DNA of 64,000 bases, taken from Anseranas semipalmata. Its lineage: Eukaryota; Chordata; Aves; Anseriformes; Anseranatidae. Shown here one piece after another: positions 40,347 to 58,456 of this stretch (positions are counted from its first letter, which is position 1; each line of letters starts with the position of its first letter). The notes beneath the pieces were generated by a model. The model did no database searches. It was not told the DNA's origin and worked only from the letters and a program-made list of their open reading frames with translations. Where the stretch lies: contig VXAA01004295.1 of the NCBI GenBank assembly GCA_013399115.1, positions 337,830 to 401,829 of the forward strand, written 5' to 3'. The position numbers and the translations under genes are program-made.

Positions 40347-40383
40347 AAAAAAAAAAAAAAAAAAAAAANAAAAAAAAAAAAAA
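40347..40383 (+). repeat. Poly-A run with one undetermined base
   Basis: About 37 A with a single N at 40369. No retrotransposed body is recognisable immediately 5' of it, so it may be a simple homopolymer. Confidence 0.85.
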
Positions 40384-41127
40384 TTGAAACAAGATTCTAA
40401 TTCTCAAAATCAAAGCCAGAGTTTCCATATCTTAACCTTCTGGCAGCCTCCAAACAAGCTGCAGAAATGTTATAGTTCTGATGCTCTAAAAAGGAAAATC
40501 CATGTGGGAGAGATTTCTTGTAAGACCAACGAATACTTGGGGAGGAGGTAAGTGTCCTTAGCCATATAAGCCCTCCTTCAGGTCTGAGGCACAAAGAGAA
40601 ATCCTGAAAACTGAAAATAAATAGTTAAAAATTCCTATGAGATTAACACAGTTATGTTAAACCAAGACAAAAGTTAGCAGGGTATCCTGAAATGAGGTTG
40701 GGAGGGAAGGAAGGATTGGCAAATAGATATAATAAAGCTATTAGCTCTTTTAGAAATGGTAAGTACTTTATCATTTGCTATATACAGAGAGAGGATACTG
40801 GGCAGGTGGAAGCAGAGTGTTGTATTGTGTTGTAAAAATCAGCACCTCTATCAAAAGCACATTAGAGCAGGTATTTTACTGTCTTGGTCTCATCTTTTGA
40901 AAGTGCTTTGCAGCCCTTCAGTATCAGTGGCAGATTTGTGAAAGACATTCCCAGTGTTGGATTTTTTCTTCCTGTCAGCAGTCTGAATGAATTCTGGTGA
41001 AGTGGGCTAAGTTTTATCCACAGCATTTCTGTAGGAACATCTTAATTACTGTACAAAGTAACTCAAAATTCTGGACATCTCCATCTACAATCAGGGTTCT
41101 GATTATTCTCTTATTTATTGTGGTACT

Positions 41128-41852
41128 TTTGGACTTGGGCTGGGACAATCACCAGTATCAATACAGGCTGGGTGATGAGTGGATTGAGAGCAGCCCTGCA
41201 GAGAAGGACTTGAGGGTACTGCTGAATGAAAAACTGTGAGTTCAATGTGCACTTGCAGCCCAGAAAGCCGATTGTGTCCTGGGCTGCATCAAAAGAAGCA
41301 TGGCCAGTAAGTTGAGGGAGGTGATTCTCCCCCTCTACTCTGCTCCCATGAGACTCCACCTGGAGTACTGCATTCAGTCCTGGGGCCCCCAGCACAAGAA
41401 GGACATGGACCTGTTGGAGTGAGTCCAGAGGAGGGCCATGAAGATGATCAGAGGGCTGGAGCACCTCTCCTATGAAGACAGGCTGCGGGAGTTGGGGTTG
41501 TTTAGTCTAGAGGCTCCAGGGAGACCTTATTGCCATCCTTCAATAAGAAAGACGAAGAAAGACTTTATCAGGACCTGTAGTGACAGGATATGAGGCAATG
41601 GTTTTAAACTGAAAAAAGGTAGATTTAGGTTGGATATAACGAAGACATTTTTCATGATGAGCACAGTGAGGCACTGGAACAGGTTGCGCAGAGAAGCTGT
41701 GGATGCCCCCTCACTGGAAGTGCTCAAGGCCAGGCTGGATGGGGCTTTGAACAACCTGGTCTAGTGGGAGGTGTCCCTGCCCATGGCAGGAGGGTTGGAA
41801 CTAGGTGGTCTTTAAGGTCCCTTCCAACCCAAAGCATTCTATGAATCTGTGA
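41128..41852 (+). mobile_element. CR1 LINE, 3' part
   Basis: Plus-strand CR1 3' portion: it opens with gggctgggacaatc, passes through the conserved stretches 'ctccacctggagtactgc' and 'agggccatgaagatgatc', then the segment encoding the C-terminal domain, and ends with cattctatgaatctgtgat, the CR1 tail. Frames are broken by stops and small indels. It lies about 2.5 kb downstream of the USP15 stop codon, antisense to the gene. Confidence 0.93.
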
Positions 41853-42512
41853 TGTGTGGACAAGTTTTACAGCTGCTGCTCAGGCAGTCTGATACTATTT
41901 ATTTGGCACATACAACTAGCCATAGGGCTTTTAGCAAAATTTCTTTCAAGTTACAATATCTATAAAAAGAAAATACAAACTCTTCTAAGCAAGGTATAGG
42001 CTAACATGACAGGAAAACCAATGGCAGTATGAATGAAAGGGGCCCTTTTTGTAGGAAAGTAAATTTGTGTGTGGTTATGTCTCTAGCATTACTTTCTCTA
42101 CTCCACACATCATCTTCTATCAAGTGTTCTGATTAACATAAGCAAGTTCAACTAACAAGCTGCTTTTCAGTTTGTACTTATACTGGGTGCTGTATTCCAC
42201 ACCTAAATATGAAGCTTTGAGCAAAAAGCTTATACCATTTTTGCCCCACCATGTCAGTTTGTCTAATCTTAAATATATTGCCTCATTCCACAAACTAATT
42301 CAGAGCTAGTATCTTGCCACTTGATCATTAACTATCACAATATTTTTTTCTTTTAAAAACATAGTTTTTATCACATAAAGCATTTTTTTTGTTGCCTTAT
42401 CGATATTTTTAGAACCACACAATGACAGAAGAGGATCTGTTTTACACATACTATCTTCTGGAAATACTACTAATCTTATTCCGTGTCGGTAATTAAATAG
42501 CTGTTTTGTAAC

Positions 42513-42539
42513 TAATAATAATAATAATAATAATAATAA
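42513..42539 (+). repeat. (TAA)n microsatellite
   Basis: About nine perfect taa units downstream of USP15. Confidence 0.92.
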
Positions 42540-42756
42540 CTGACAATAATATAAATATTCTGACTAGACAAAGACTATCCACTACACAAAGACTGTGTTA
42601 AAAGAATTTGTAAGAAACTGAAAGACTAAATAAGGCCTTGAATAGCTTTATTGAAATCTGTATAAATAAACATGCGCATTTCAAATGTAAACCCAAGTGA
42701 ACTCAAGTGCAGACAAAATTTTAACCTCTGTCATGCAGGAGGTTAGTTTACATTTA

Positions 42757-42791
42757 AAAAAAAAAAACAAAAACAAAACAAACAAAAAAAC
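42757..42791 (+). repeat. A-rich (AAAC)n tract
   Basis: Run of twelve A followed by aaaac and aaac units. Confidence 0.8.
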
Positions 42792-44214
42792 CCTCAAAGC
42801 AGCTTTAAAATACCAGGATGAAACACCAGTTTTAATATCAAGGTATAAAGCAAAGCCATGTCCAACATACCTCATTTATATCCTGGTCAAATGCAATTTT
42901 TTAAACTTTTTAATGCTAACATAAATAAATAATTTACCAAAATGTGCACTCACAGAGTGAACTTTTATTTACAATACACAATTTATAACCTATTGTATTT
43001 GATTAGTTCAAGTGAAGAACATCATACTTTTTGCTTTTATTTTTATTTTTGAATTATCTGTTTAAGCAGTGGGACACAAAGCAATTCTCCAGGTAGTAGA
43101 TATGTGAAGTGTGCCCCTGCAATTAAGGGTTCCTCTCAAAGGCAGTATTGTATACAAATCAACAATACATTCTTCCAACTAGATCAGAGGGAGAGCAGCA
43201 AATTAAAAAAAATGTTTCAAACTGTCACACTTATTTTGGCATCCTGGACCCCTGAAATAGTTAACTAAAATCCAATTTGAAGTTTTTATGCCTTATATAC
43301 TGTACAGGTTCTGACTTGAACATGCAAATGCCAATTCTCTTACTATAATGAGTTGCTTTTTCAGATATGCTGTAAGGCTATGGTGAATTCCATCAGGAAT
43401 ACACAAAGAAAATTAACAGGCCTACCTTTAAAACCAATTTGTTCATTAACAATTTAAAGGCAGGTTATATTGAAAAAATTCTCATCTAAGCCCGATGCAC
43501 AGTCATTACTATGGATACAGAATACTATTAACTCTGACCCTATTACAGAGTAGCTTGCAAGCTGCCAGACTATGAAAACTGGGGAGAGAGAGAACTTACA
43601 GCACAATTTTAAATTTTGGACTGACATCAGATTAAAATTATGCATGTCTTATAAGCAAGATAACAGGAATTATGTCTGCAGAGTAGATTTCAACAAGCAA
43701 CAAAGGATACTTACACTTAATTGAAAAACTTTTTGTTAATGCAGCATGACATCCAGAACCTGTTCCACAGCACCAGTAAGGTGAACATAATATTCTGGAT
43801 GCTCAACTATATCACAAAAGGTTAAAACACCTTTTCAAACTATTTCTTCTATCATGATCGAATTAAAAAAAAAAAATAATTTTTAGGGAGAAACATAAAA
43901 ATTTGATGTTTCAAGAAAACTACTGCTTATATATTTATGACATTTTTACTTGTAGTCTGTGTGACAGCCTAAGGAGCATGAATATATTCATCCAGAAACT
44001 AGACTTGGCAGTAGTATTCTTGAAGTACTAAGAAAATAAATGTCAGAAGTCCACAGATTTAACATTTTAGTTGTTAACTCACATCCAAAACAAAAGAAAA
44101 CATAATCCATCAGAACAGCAGCAGAAAACTTAAAAGGGGTTTATTTGTGATTTCCTATATATAGCTTGTGAATACAAGACTGTAAATGCATTAGAGACAA
44201 TTTCTGTTAAAGTT

Positions 44215-44383
44215 TTTATTGTTTCACTTCAAGTACTGCACATGTTAAAATGTAATAAAGATTTACATTCTGTTATCTGAAATTCCCCATCTCAGATTTT
44301 TATTTTTAATTTGTTGGGCAATTTCACTCTTTCAATAGGTATCCCCGGTAAGAAAGTCTCTTTTATGGCTTCTAGTTCTTCCA
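44215..44383 (-). other. USP15: USP15 3' UTR, minimal extent
   Basis: Sequence following the stop codon on the minus strand up to the first clear AATAAA hexamer (44215-44220). Another AATAAA lies at 44140-44145. The true cleavage site cannot be chosen from sequence alone and the UTR may extend much further left. Confidence 0.3.
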
Positions 44384-44569
44384 TTAATTAGTGTGCATAC
44401 AATTTTCATTTTCTATATCATTATCATTTTCATTGCTGTCTTCATCACTTTCTAATGGGATGCCTGTGGCAGCTGAAGCACCTTGTTTAGTTTCCCGGTC
44501 AAGAGGAAAAAAGCCAGTTCCACTGATTGTGTCCTGTCTCTGGTAGAAGAGCACATATGCTGCTTTGGA
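44384..44569 (-). CDS. USP15: USP15 last coding exon with stop
   Basis: Encodes SKAAYVLFYQRQDTISGTGF, then FPLDRETKQGASAATGIPLE and an acidic tail ending ENCMHTN, stop TAA at 44384-44386. AAYVLFYQR is the end of the USP fold; the remainder is the USP15-specific acidic tail. The acceptor ends TTTTACAG. It carries one extra Gln (ETKQGAS) relative to the human form I recall. The upstream intron uses a GC donor (see findings). Confidence 0.96.
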   Translation of the reverse strand, partial: SKAAYVLFYQRQDTISGTGFFPLDRETKQGASAATGIPLESDEDSNENDNDIENENCMHTN

Positions 44570-44798
44570 CTGTAAAAGAGAAGAGTGTAATATGCTGATG
44601 AGACTCCAGACAAAACATTTAAAAACAGAGTTATGTGCTCCCCTCCAAGTCCAAAAGGTAAAATTACATAGAAATCCAAAGCTTTCATATAAATTACTTT
44701 TGCATGTTGAAGCAAAACATTTTTATTTGGTACAGTCCTTTAAAATGAGACAAACTTCTGCCTACAAATTTACTGCAAAGTTCATGACTTACTCTTCA

Positions 44799-45516
<718 letters not shown>

Positions 45517-45620
45517 AATGCCCTCCTCCCATTCCTCCATAGTGGTTGGAGACAGCAATCAAGTTGTAGCGGCAAGGCCCTGCATTTGGATTAATAAGGA
45601 ACTCTGACATGTCCAAGTCA
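45517..45620 (-). CDS. USP15: USP15 coding exon, His box
   Basis: 104 bp encoding the end of an Asn codon, then [34 protein letters not shown] and the first base of Tyr. The final His (GGGH) is the catalytic histidine (about H862 in the 952-residue human isoform). The acceptor ends TTAACAG, the donor is GTAAGT. Fully conserved catalytic context, so the enzyme is expected to be active. Confidence 0.97.
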
Positions 45621-48165
<2,545 letters not shown>

Positions 48166-48535
48166 CTAAAGAGAAGTATTTCTTGAGTTAAGAGAACAAA
48201 TGAAACAAAACTCATTTTAGTGATGTCGTCTTACTATGAACAGTAACTACACAGCTCCTATATATGGAAAAACTGATCAGAAGCCATTCAAGCAAAAGTA
48301 GTTTTCACAGGTTCAGATTTATTTTTAAATTAGTAAGCCTCAGATTTGCTAATTACTTACATGTGTGAACGAAGTTTATTTATAACAGCATATTTACTAT
48401 CAATAACACGGGAGAAAGATACCCTAGCTGCTTCTTTTGAAGAGTTTTACTACCTCTATGCCACAAAAATTAAGTTGTATTTTTCACATTTAAATTTTAT
48501 TAGTGCTGGAAAGGGGAGCAACATGAAAAGCTTAC
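48166..48535 (-). other. USP15: USP15 intron
   Basis: 370-bp intron with no other feature seen. Confidence 0.7.
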
Positions 48536-48606
48536 CTCTGCTGCACTATCATCAAAGTATCTCTTCTTCAGTTCAGGATCCCAATCCAAAGCAAGGAAAG
48601 ATCTTT
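48536..48606 (-). CDS. USP15: USP15 coding exon (71 bp)
   Basis: Short exon encoding the end of a split Glu codon and RSFLALDWDPELKKRYFDDS AAE. Acceptor TCTTAG, donor GTAAGC. Matches USP15 with conservative changes (PEL for PDL, DDS for DEN). Confidence 0.95.
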
Positions 48607-48911
48607 CTAAGATTAAAAACATGTTTTCTCTTAATATTCTTGTTTTACATCAAATTGTATCAACTTTGGGCAAACGCTCATCAAAATTAATTAAACAAAG
48701 CTGACATGAATTTAAGACAAAAACTGAAGTACACACAGTTTCTGCATTTCTAAGAGTTAATTACAATAACAAATTATTTATACAGAATTGTGTAATTGGA
48801 AAAGAAAGGTTTATCAAATAGCACACAGAGAATGAAACATTATTCTATGAAAGTGGAGTGAGAAAAAAGCATCAGAATCAAATGTTGCCCATCCTGCTCC
48901 CCATGACTTAC
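48607..48911 (-). other. USP15: USP15 intron
   Basis: 305-bp intron; nothing else recognised. Confidence 0.7.
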
Positions 48912-49190
48912 CATCAAGCCTAGGTTGCCTGTCATCAAATCTAATATGCCTGGTATCATCTTTGATATAATTTATGTCAGTATTGCCTAAATTATTGAAC
49001 TGGAATGTAAACAATCGCTTTTTGTGTCCCGTGAGTGGTTGTTGACCTTTGCAAGTATCCTCAGTACATAATCCATTTTCAGAGTCATTGTCACCTCCAA
49101 CTGAGTCTTCTGACTGGCTGTTTTCATTCTCTGAAGGAAGCTCCTGATCCTGGCTGGATTCATCATCTTGTTCATCTGTCTCCATTTCAC
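48912..49190 (-). CDS. USP15: USP15 coding exon, acidic linker
   Basis: 279 bp encoding 92 codons plus split ends. It starts EMETDEQDDESSQDQELPSE, a strongly acidic, serine-rich linker inserted in the catalytic domain, then passes through CTEDTCKGQQPLTGHKKR into LFTFQFNNLGNTDINYIKDD and ends RQPRLD. The acceptor is TGTTTCAG, the donor GTAAGT. Relative to the human protein I recall, two residues (QP) are added after KGQ. The linker is expected to be disordered and phosphorylatable. Confidence 0.96.
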
Positions 49191-49310
49191 CTGAAACAAA
49201 TGAGGAGGGAGAAATGAGGTAGAATAACAATAATTGAAACACAATACAGAGTTAACTTCAGTTTCAAATTGAACACAAAATACTGAACAAGTTTTGATAC
49301 TCAGTCTTAC

Positions 49311-49426
49311 TTGGAGATCCTTCTTCATGTATTCCATTTGGGCCATTACCATTGATACCATGGTCCTTACAGCAATGTAGGGATCCTTCTGTGTCTTCGC
49401 TTTCAGTGCATGTTTTTACATATCGA
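49311..49426 (-). CDS. USP15: USP15 coding exon
   Basis: 116 bp; the first base completes Cys, followed by RYVKTCTESEDTEGSLHCCK and DHGINGNGPNGIHEEGSP, ending with the first base of a split Ser. Acceptor TATTTAG, donor GTAAGA. Gly/Asn-rich linker following the second ubiquitin-like region. Confidence 0.95.
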
Positions 49427-50230
49427 CTAAATATAACGAATGAAAGCAACACTTAGATTCAATGGATTTTTTAATACTTATATTGTTTCAAGCCAGAGAA
49501 TTCAATGGTTACACCAAATTCTTTATAATGAATTGTATCCCTGGGATCCTTTCTGATTTAATCAGAATAAATAAATCTACTGCCTAACACGTCTATTGTT
49601 ACAGGCACATATGAAATTCTGTTTGTCTATAACCTTGCATTTTTGGCAGTTATTTGATTTTATACAACTTGATTCTTGGTGTTAATTTTTATTTGACAAA
49701 AGAAATCACCTCTTTAACTATTCATTAACCATATCTTTAAAATAAGAAATATAAGGGTTCACTTACAGGGAACGTTGCCATAAATAGAAAATAAAGCATA
49801 AATTTCGATTGGAGGTTATACAACTAATTTCTTCCACATAATGATGCTTAGTCCAGTTTAGCCTGAAAAAGTGTCTACCATGTATAGAAACTTGTATGGT
49901 AGATACAGGAGGTGTAACAACAGCAGAATAACTGGCAAAATATTTCTCTTTTACCAAGACCTAACACATATGAATTACTGACAAAGATGAATTGACTCTC
50001 CACTGACCTCTCAATTTTTGGATGAGGTCAAGCTAACAAAAAATCAAATTAAAATCCACACTGATCCACATCTCAAGTGGCTAAAATTTGAGATTTAATA
50101 TACTTAGCAGAAAGCAAATAAAAAATTAATTACTGAAATCTAATCAATTTGTTAGCAACTCATGTAAAAAAAATAGGTACCTACTGATTCCAACTATTCT
50201 TTTGTGTTTTTCTTTAAACGATAACCTTAC
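49427..50230 (-). other. USP15: USP15 intron
   Basis: 804-bp intron, AT-rich, no embedded feature recognised. Confidence 0.7.
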
Positions 50231-50419
50231 CACATTCTTAGCAGCAGCAGGTTATACAGTTTATCTTCAGTGTTGTTTCTAGGCACTGCTATGAGAAAAG
50301 GTTGACCAAACAGTGAAGAACCACTATGGCTGTAGCTGGTGTGCCTGCACTTTTCCCTTAAACAAACAGGAATTATAACTTGTTCTGTATCTTCTGTTCT
50401 ATTGATAGCAATTTCAAAC
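50231..50419 (-). CDS. USP15: USP15 coding exon
   Basis: 189 bp encoding the last base of Val, FEIAINRTEDTEQVIIPVCL, REKCRHTSYSHSGSSLFGQP, FLIAVPRNNTEDKLYNLLLL RM and two bases of Cys. Acceptor TTTAG, donor GTAAGG. This is in the insert of the catalytic domain around the second Ubl. One residue shorter than human in the HSGSS stretch. Confidence 0.96.
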
Positions 50420-50607
50420 CTAAACAAAAAAACAAACAAAAAAGAATCGGAAACAAAGGACAATTGTCATTTGAAAGGTTACAAAGGAAAAATGAAGAAA
50501 TAATAAAAATCCCCATAATTTGTCTTTATCTTATGTTTAGGTTTTAATCTTATGCAAATAACTAAACAAACTGCAAAAAAGCCATGAAGCATGTAATCTG
50601 TACTTAC

Positions 50608-50702
50608 ACATAAATGTCATCACGTTCCATAATACTACTCAGATTTTCATCCATGGCAAATATCCTGTGGAACCTGTGATTGTATATATCAGTAACAATC
50701 AT
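50608..50702 (-). CDS. USP15: USP15 coding exon, second Ubl
   Basis: 95 bp encoding [20 protein letters not shown] and [11 protein letters not shown] plus two bases of Val. Acceptor TTTTAG, donor GTAAGT. Essentially identical to vertebrate USP15. Confidence 0.96.
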
Positions 50703-50791
50703 CTAAAAGAAAATGGAGTGTGTACGATTAAGTCAGGTTGATATACGTTAAAGTGTTCAATGTTGTGTTTCATATAAGAAATTGCTCTTAC

Positions 50792-50875
50792 CTTATCTGC
50801 AGCAACACCTGACAGAACTGACAACGCTGTGCAAAGATCCAATATATTTCCAATTTTTGGAACAACTACTTTGTA
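50792..50875 (-). CDS. USP15: USP15 coding exon (84 bp), second Ubl
   Basis: Phase-0 exon of 28 codons: YKVVVPKIGNILDLCTALSV and LSGVAADK. Acceptor ends AAATTTTTTTTTAG-like pyrimidine tract TTTAG, donor GTAAGA. Begins the Ubl inserted in the USP domain. Confidence 0.95.
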
Positions 50876-54491
<3,616 letters not shown>

Positions 54492-55476
54492 TTAAATTGA
54501 AAAAAAAATAGAATGTTTGAACTTTGCTAAAGTAGCCATAAAAAAATACCTTAAAATGTAATGCCTAGTGCTAGCAAGGAAAAAAATAGTTCTTCTCCAG
54601 AAACAAATAATAATTTTAAACCAAGATTGGCTAGAGCTATCATTACAAGTCATGTATGGATGATGTTTCTTGAAAGCTTTATGTCAGAATTTATTAGATA
54701 CAGTAATACAGCCAACCACAGCGTGACAACACAATTTCTATCCAAGTTCAAAACAAACAGAAGGTGGTTCCTGACAAATGAATAGTAGCATTATGAAACT
54801 CCTTGCTGAAAGATGTTATAAATGCACAAAGTTTACACAGTATCAAAGAGAGACAAAAAGTACTTGGATGAGAGAGAGTGGGGCTTATTAAAAAGTACTC
54901 AATATTCAGAAGAAAAAAGTGAGCTGGAAATAGTTGGAAACAGAGTTTTTTTGGCAGGGGTAGGAGGGAAGGGAAGGTGAGGATGTTTGCTCAATTCCTT
55001 CTCTTCCTAGGCATCTGCTTATGGATGCTGTTGAAGACAGCAAACTATGCTGGATGGACCAGACTCTGGATCAGAATTAGTGCAGCTCTTCCTACATTCT
55101 TTTAAATTTTGTGAGGCTGTTCAGTGCTGAAAGTAGCTCAAGAAAAGCAGGGGCCTTAGTTTAGACTGAGATAATCATGTATCCACTGTACCAGTTTCTC
55201 TTTTCTGTCAGCACTTAGAAATAGCAGGATGTAATCACTGAAGTATCATTCACCAATTTAGGAAACCACTTTGAATTTGTGTGCGCTACTCCTCACATTC
55301 CTTTGGGAAAAAAAAAACACCTTTTCCATCACTCAGAAATGATCCCCATGCCATGCCTCAGCATATAGACTTAACAAAGTTTTTTTTAACACATATAACA
55401 AGGTTTTTTGCATTCTGTCTTCTATTAAAGATTCTAAAAAAGATCAGATATTTCACCAGTCTCATCTGCCTCTCTG

Positions 55477-55502
55477 CAAAACAAACAAACAAACAAACAA
55501 AA
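55477..55502 (+). repeat. (AAAC)n microsatellite
   Basis: About six caaa units in USP15 intron. Confidence 0.9.
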
Positions 55503-58028
55503 GGTGTGGGGGGAGTACAAAAATTTTGGTTCACATACATTACTGTGTAAGATGCAACAATCGAGACTGGAAGAACTACAGTTTTATTAAGCAGGGTAAA
55601 AAGAAAAGGTTATTCTATTTTTGCCTGTTACACTTGTGAAATATGTCAAAGAAAAACCAGTTGTGTGCTATAGAGAGCTGAGTTTCATGCCCATATCATT
55701 CCTTCCTTTCTTTCCCTCATCACCTAAAGCTTTCACATACTGTGAACATTGCAAAAAATACCCTGATGTTTCAGGCCCTTTTGGACAGTGTTGACAAAAG
55801 CTCATTTTTCTCTTCCCAAAAGGCAAAGAGCTTTCATTCCTGCTAGTGGTCATCCCAAGACCCGCCCCCCCACACCTCATAGATCTATGTTGTCAGTTCT
55901 GAACTGATCCATGCAGCTAGGAGTTGGAGAAACACTTGGTCTTTCAAAGCCATAGAGAAACGGTCTGTTCTCAACAGATCATTTTTAGTATCAGCTTAAA
56001 TGAGTGGATGGGCTTCCAAGTCAGACACCTGGAAACAGCACAGTGCAAACCACGCTAAACCAACTACAAATTAAACTGCATTTCACATAAAATTGCGTGT
56101 CTTATCTGAGTGATAGGACAAATCCTGCTGGCAAAAGAAGCTCTTTTCCTTCTCTGCTGGTTCTGATACTCATCTGATTGCACAATAAACATATTTATCT
56201 CACTAACCTGTCAAAAAACTATTTTCCCTCCTCACTTTTCTTCTGGTCTGGATTACTTTGGGGCTGGTTTGGGAGATCAAATCAGTTCAGCTGATCAGCT
56301 TAGTTTGAGGAATGTCCAGAACAAGGAACTAAATAATGCAAAAATAGCAAATTTTTCTACATATTCTTAGTAAAACACTACACTTAACTTGCTGACAGTG
56401 TGTTGTTTCACAAAAAACAAACTTATCTTTTTCCACTTCTCACCTGATAAATTAGTTTTGTCACTTTCTCAGAATATTCATTTATATCTGTATATATAAG
56501 GCAGGAAGATTACTACAGTATATTTCCCCTTTTCTTTATAACTATTTCCACATTCCAGCATAAGATGACACTAATGGTAGAACTGGAATACACAAGTATC
56601 TATCTGAATGTGGCAATTTCTGAGATAGAGAGCTACCATCTTTTCTACAATCTCAGATGCCACAGGTTTTAAAAGAGTAGCTCCTAAAGGAACTAACACA
56701 GTTGGCCACATATCCACTGATGCATAAACTTATCAACACAACTGACAAAACTAAATAATTGCAAGCATGTTTACTACTTGAAAAGGCTGACAAAGGAGAC
56801 CTGTTTAAGATCATGATTAACACCAGAGGGGGAAAAAAAAAGCATCTAGAAGACGACTTGAAGGGAAGCCTACATTCTTATTTTCTCCTTATGATGTAAT
56901 ATATTGTAGGTATCAAGGAAGCCTTATAGAAATCATCAATTAAAAAGAAAAAAAGAACTATTACAACCAAGGCAATCTACTAGACAGTAAAGTCATAGAT
57001 TTACATGCTCTGTTCAACCTGTTTTTTTTTTGTTTTGTTTTAAAAACACAGAGCAAGGTAAACTAGCATGTGTACCAATGGATGAAGAATAACATAAAAT
57101 AACAAAAGCTAAACAAATATGGTAAAACTACAGAAAACTTTGTGTACTAACAAGTTAACAGAATGGCACTTAATTTCAGGTACTGCAGTCTCCATAAACT
57201 TTATTTAATCAACAAAACTGCTTAGTCTCTGAACCCAAACTAGTAGTTGAGCTACATGATCACAGAAAAAAATGCAACAACGTAGAAACTCCAAGACCAA
57301 CCACCAACCATAAGACAAAACACAAAAGAGAAATATCAGCCTTCAGCATTACAAAGGTTAATATTGGAATTATAGTTCCACGCTGCATATTAATTAATTG
57401 GAAAAAGGGAAAAAATATTTTTCTGTAGCAGAACAATCCATGGATAACAACTGTTTATGAAATCAGTATGAAAGGATCATAATCAGCCTCCAAGAAATCT
57501 AGACAAACAATGTGACTGGACAAAACAATACTTCGTGCACTTTGTGCATCAACTGCATTATGCAACACTGCACGCACTGTTATGTACGTGCGCACACAAA
57601 CAGCCCATAAGAATTCTAAACTATTGAGTCAAAAAGGAGACCTAATCATCTGTAAAGACACACGTACAGTCCGCTGTTTAGAAAGCAGAGCTGTAACTGA
57701 TAGGGTGTGAGAAGCATTAAGAAGCACAGGTAATGGAATTATTATTAAGATTATTTTTAATTGTTAAGATTATTTTTAGTGCTTTATAGATTATAGATCT
57801 ATATAGAGGCTTTATAGCCTCACTGGAATAGTATAATTCCAATGCTAAGCTATAATCTTGTTAGTGATTCTACCTGTCATCCTATGAAACTTTCATATAG
57901 TTTGAAAAATAAAAACACTCAAGTTATCCTCCTCTAAATCCACATAACTTAAGTACTGGAAAACTCTTATAGTTGCAAGGACTCTGATTGTTTAACTGAT
58001 AAAAAAGAAAATAAAATGTATGAAGAAA

Positions 58029-58456
58029 GAGGGCCACTGAGTCAGTCAGTGGGCTGGAGCACTTGTCCTGTGAGGAGAGGCTGAAGTATCAGGGATTGTT
58101 CAGCCTGGAGAAGAGACTGTTTGAGGGGCACCCAACAGCAGCCTCCTAGTACTACAGAAAGTTTAATGAGAAGATGGAACCAGGCTCCTCATAGCGGTGC
58201 TCAGTGGGAGGACAAGAAACAATGGGCTTGAGTTGAAACAAGAGAGATTAGTTTTCACACCATGAGGATAGTAAACAGTGGAGCCAAATGCCCAGAAAGG
58301 TTGTGCAGCCTCCCTTCTTGGAGGTTTTCAAGGCCCAACTGGGTAAAACCCCAGGCAACCTTGTCTGACCTCAAATCTGACCTTCCTTTGAGCTGGAGGT
58401 TGCACCAGCGTCCTCCTGAAGTCCCTTCTAACCTGAATTATCCTATGATCCTAAGG
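58029..58456 (+). mobile_element. CR1 LINE 3' fragment
   Basis: Plus-strand CR1: starts gagggccactgag, continues through gggctggagcacttgtcctg and ttcagcctggagaagag, and ends with tatcctatgatcctaagg, a CR1-type terminal repeat. About 430 bp, frames decayed. Antisense to USP15. Confidence 0.88.

Larger units (their letters stand above)
25751..44383. other. Intergenic interval between MON2 and USP15
   Basis: About 18.6 kb separating the MON2 promoter from the USP15 stop codon. I see one CR1 copy (41128-41852), simple repeats and poly-A/T runs, and the unplaced USP15 3' UTR at its right end. No conserved protein segment is recognisable in any ORF of 60-160 codons, and no tRNA, rRNA or small RNA gene was recognised. 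Confidence 0.6.

Noticed and set aside
40347..40383. Poly-A considered as the tail of a processed pseudogene
   Set aside because: No spliced gene body or target-site duplication could be recognised upstream of it.
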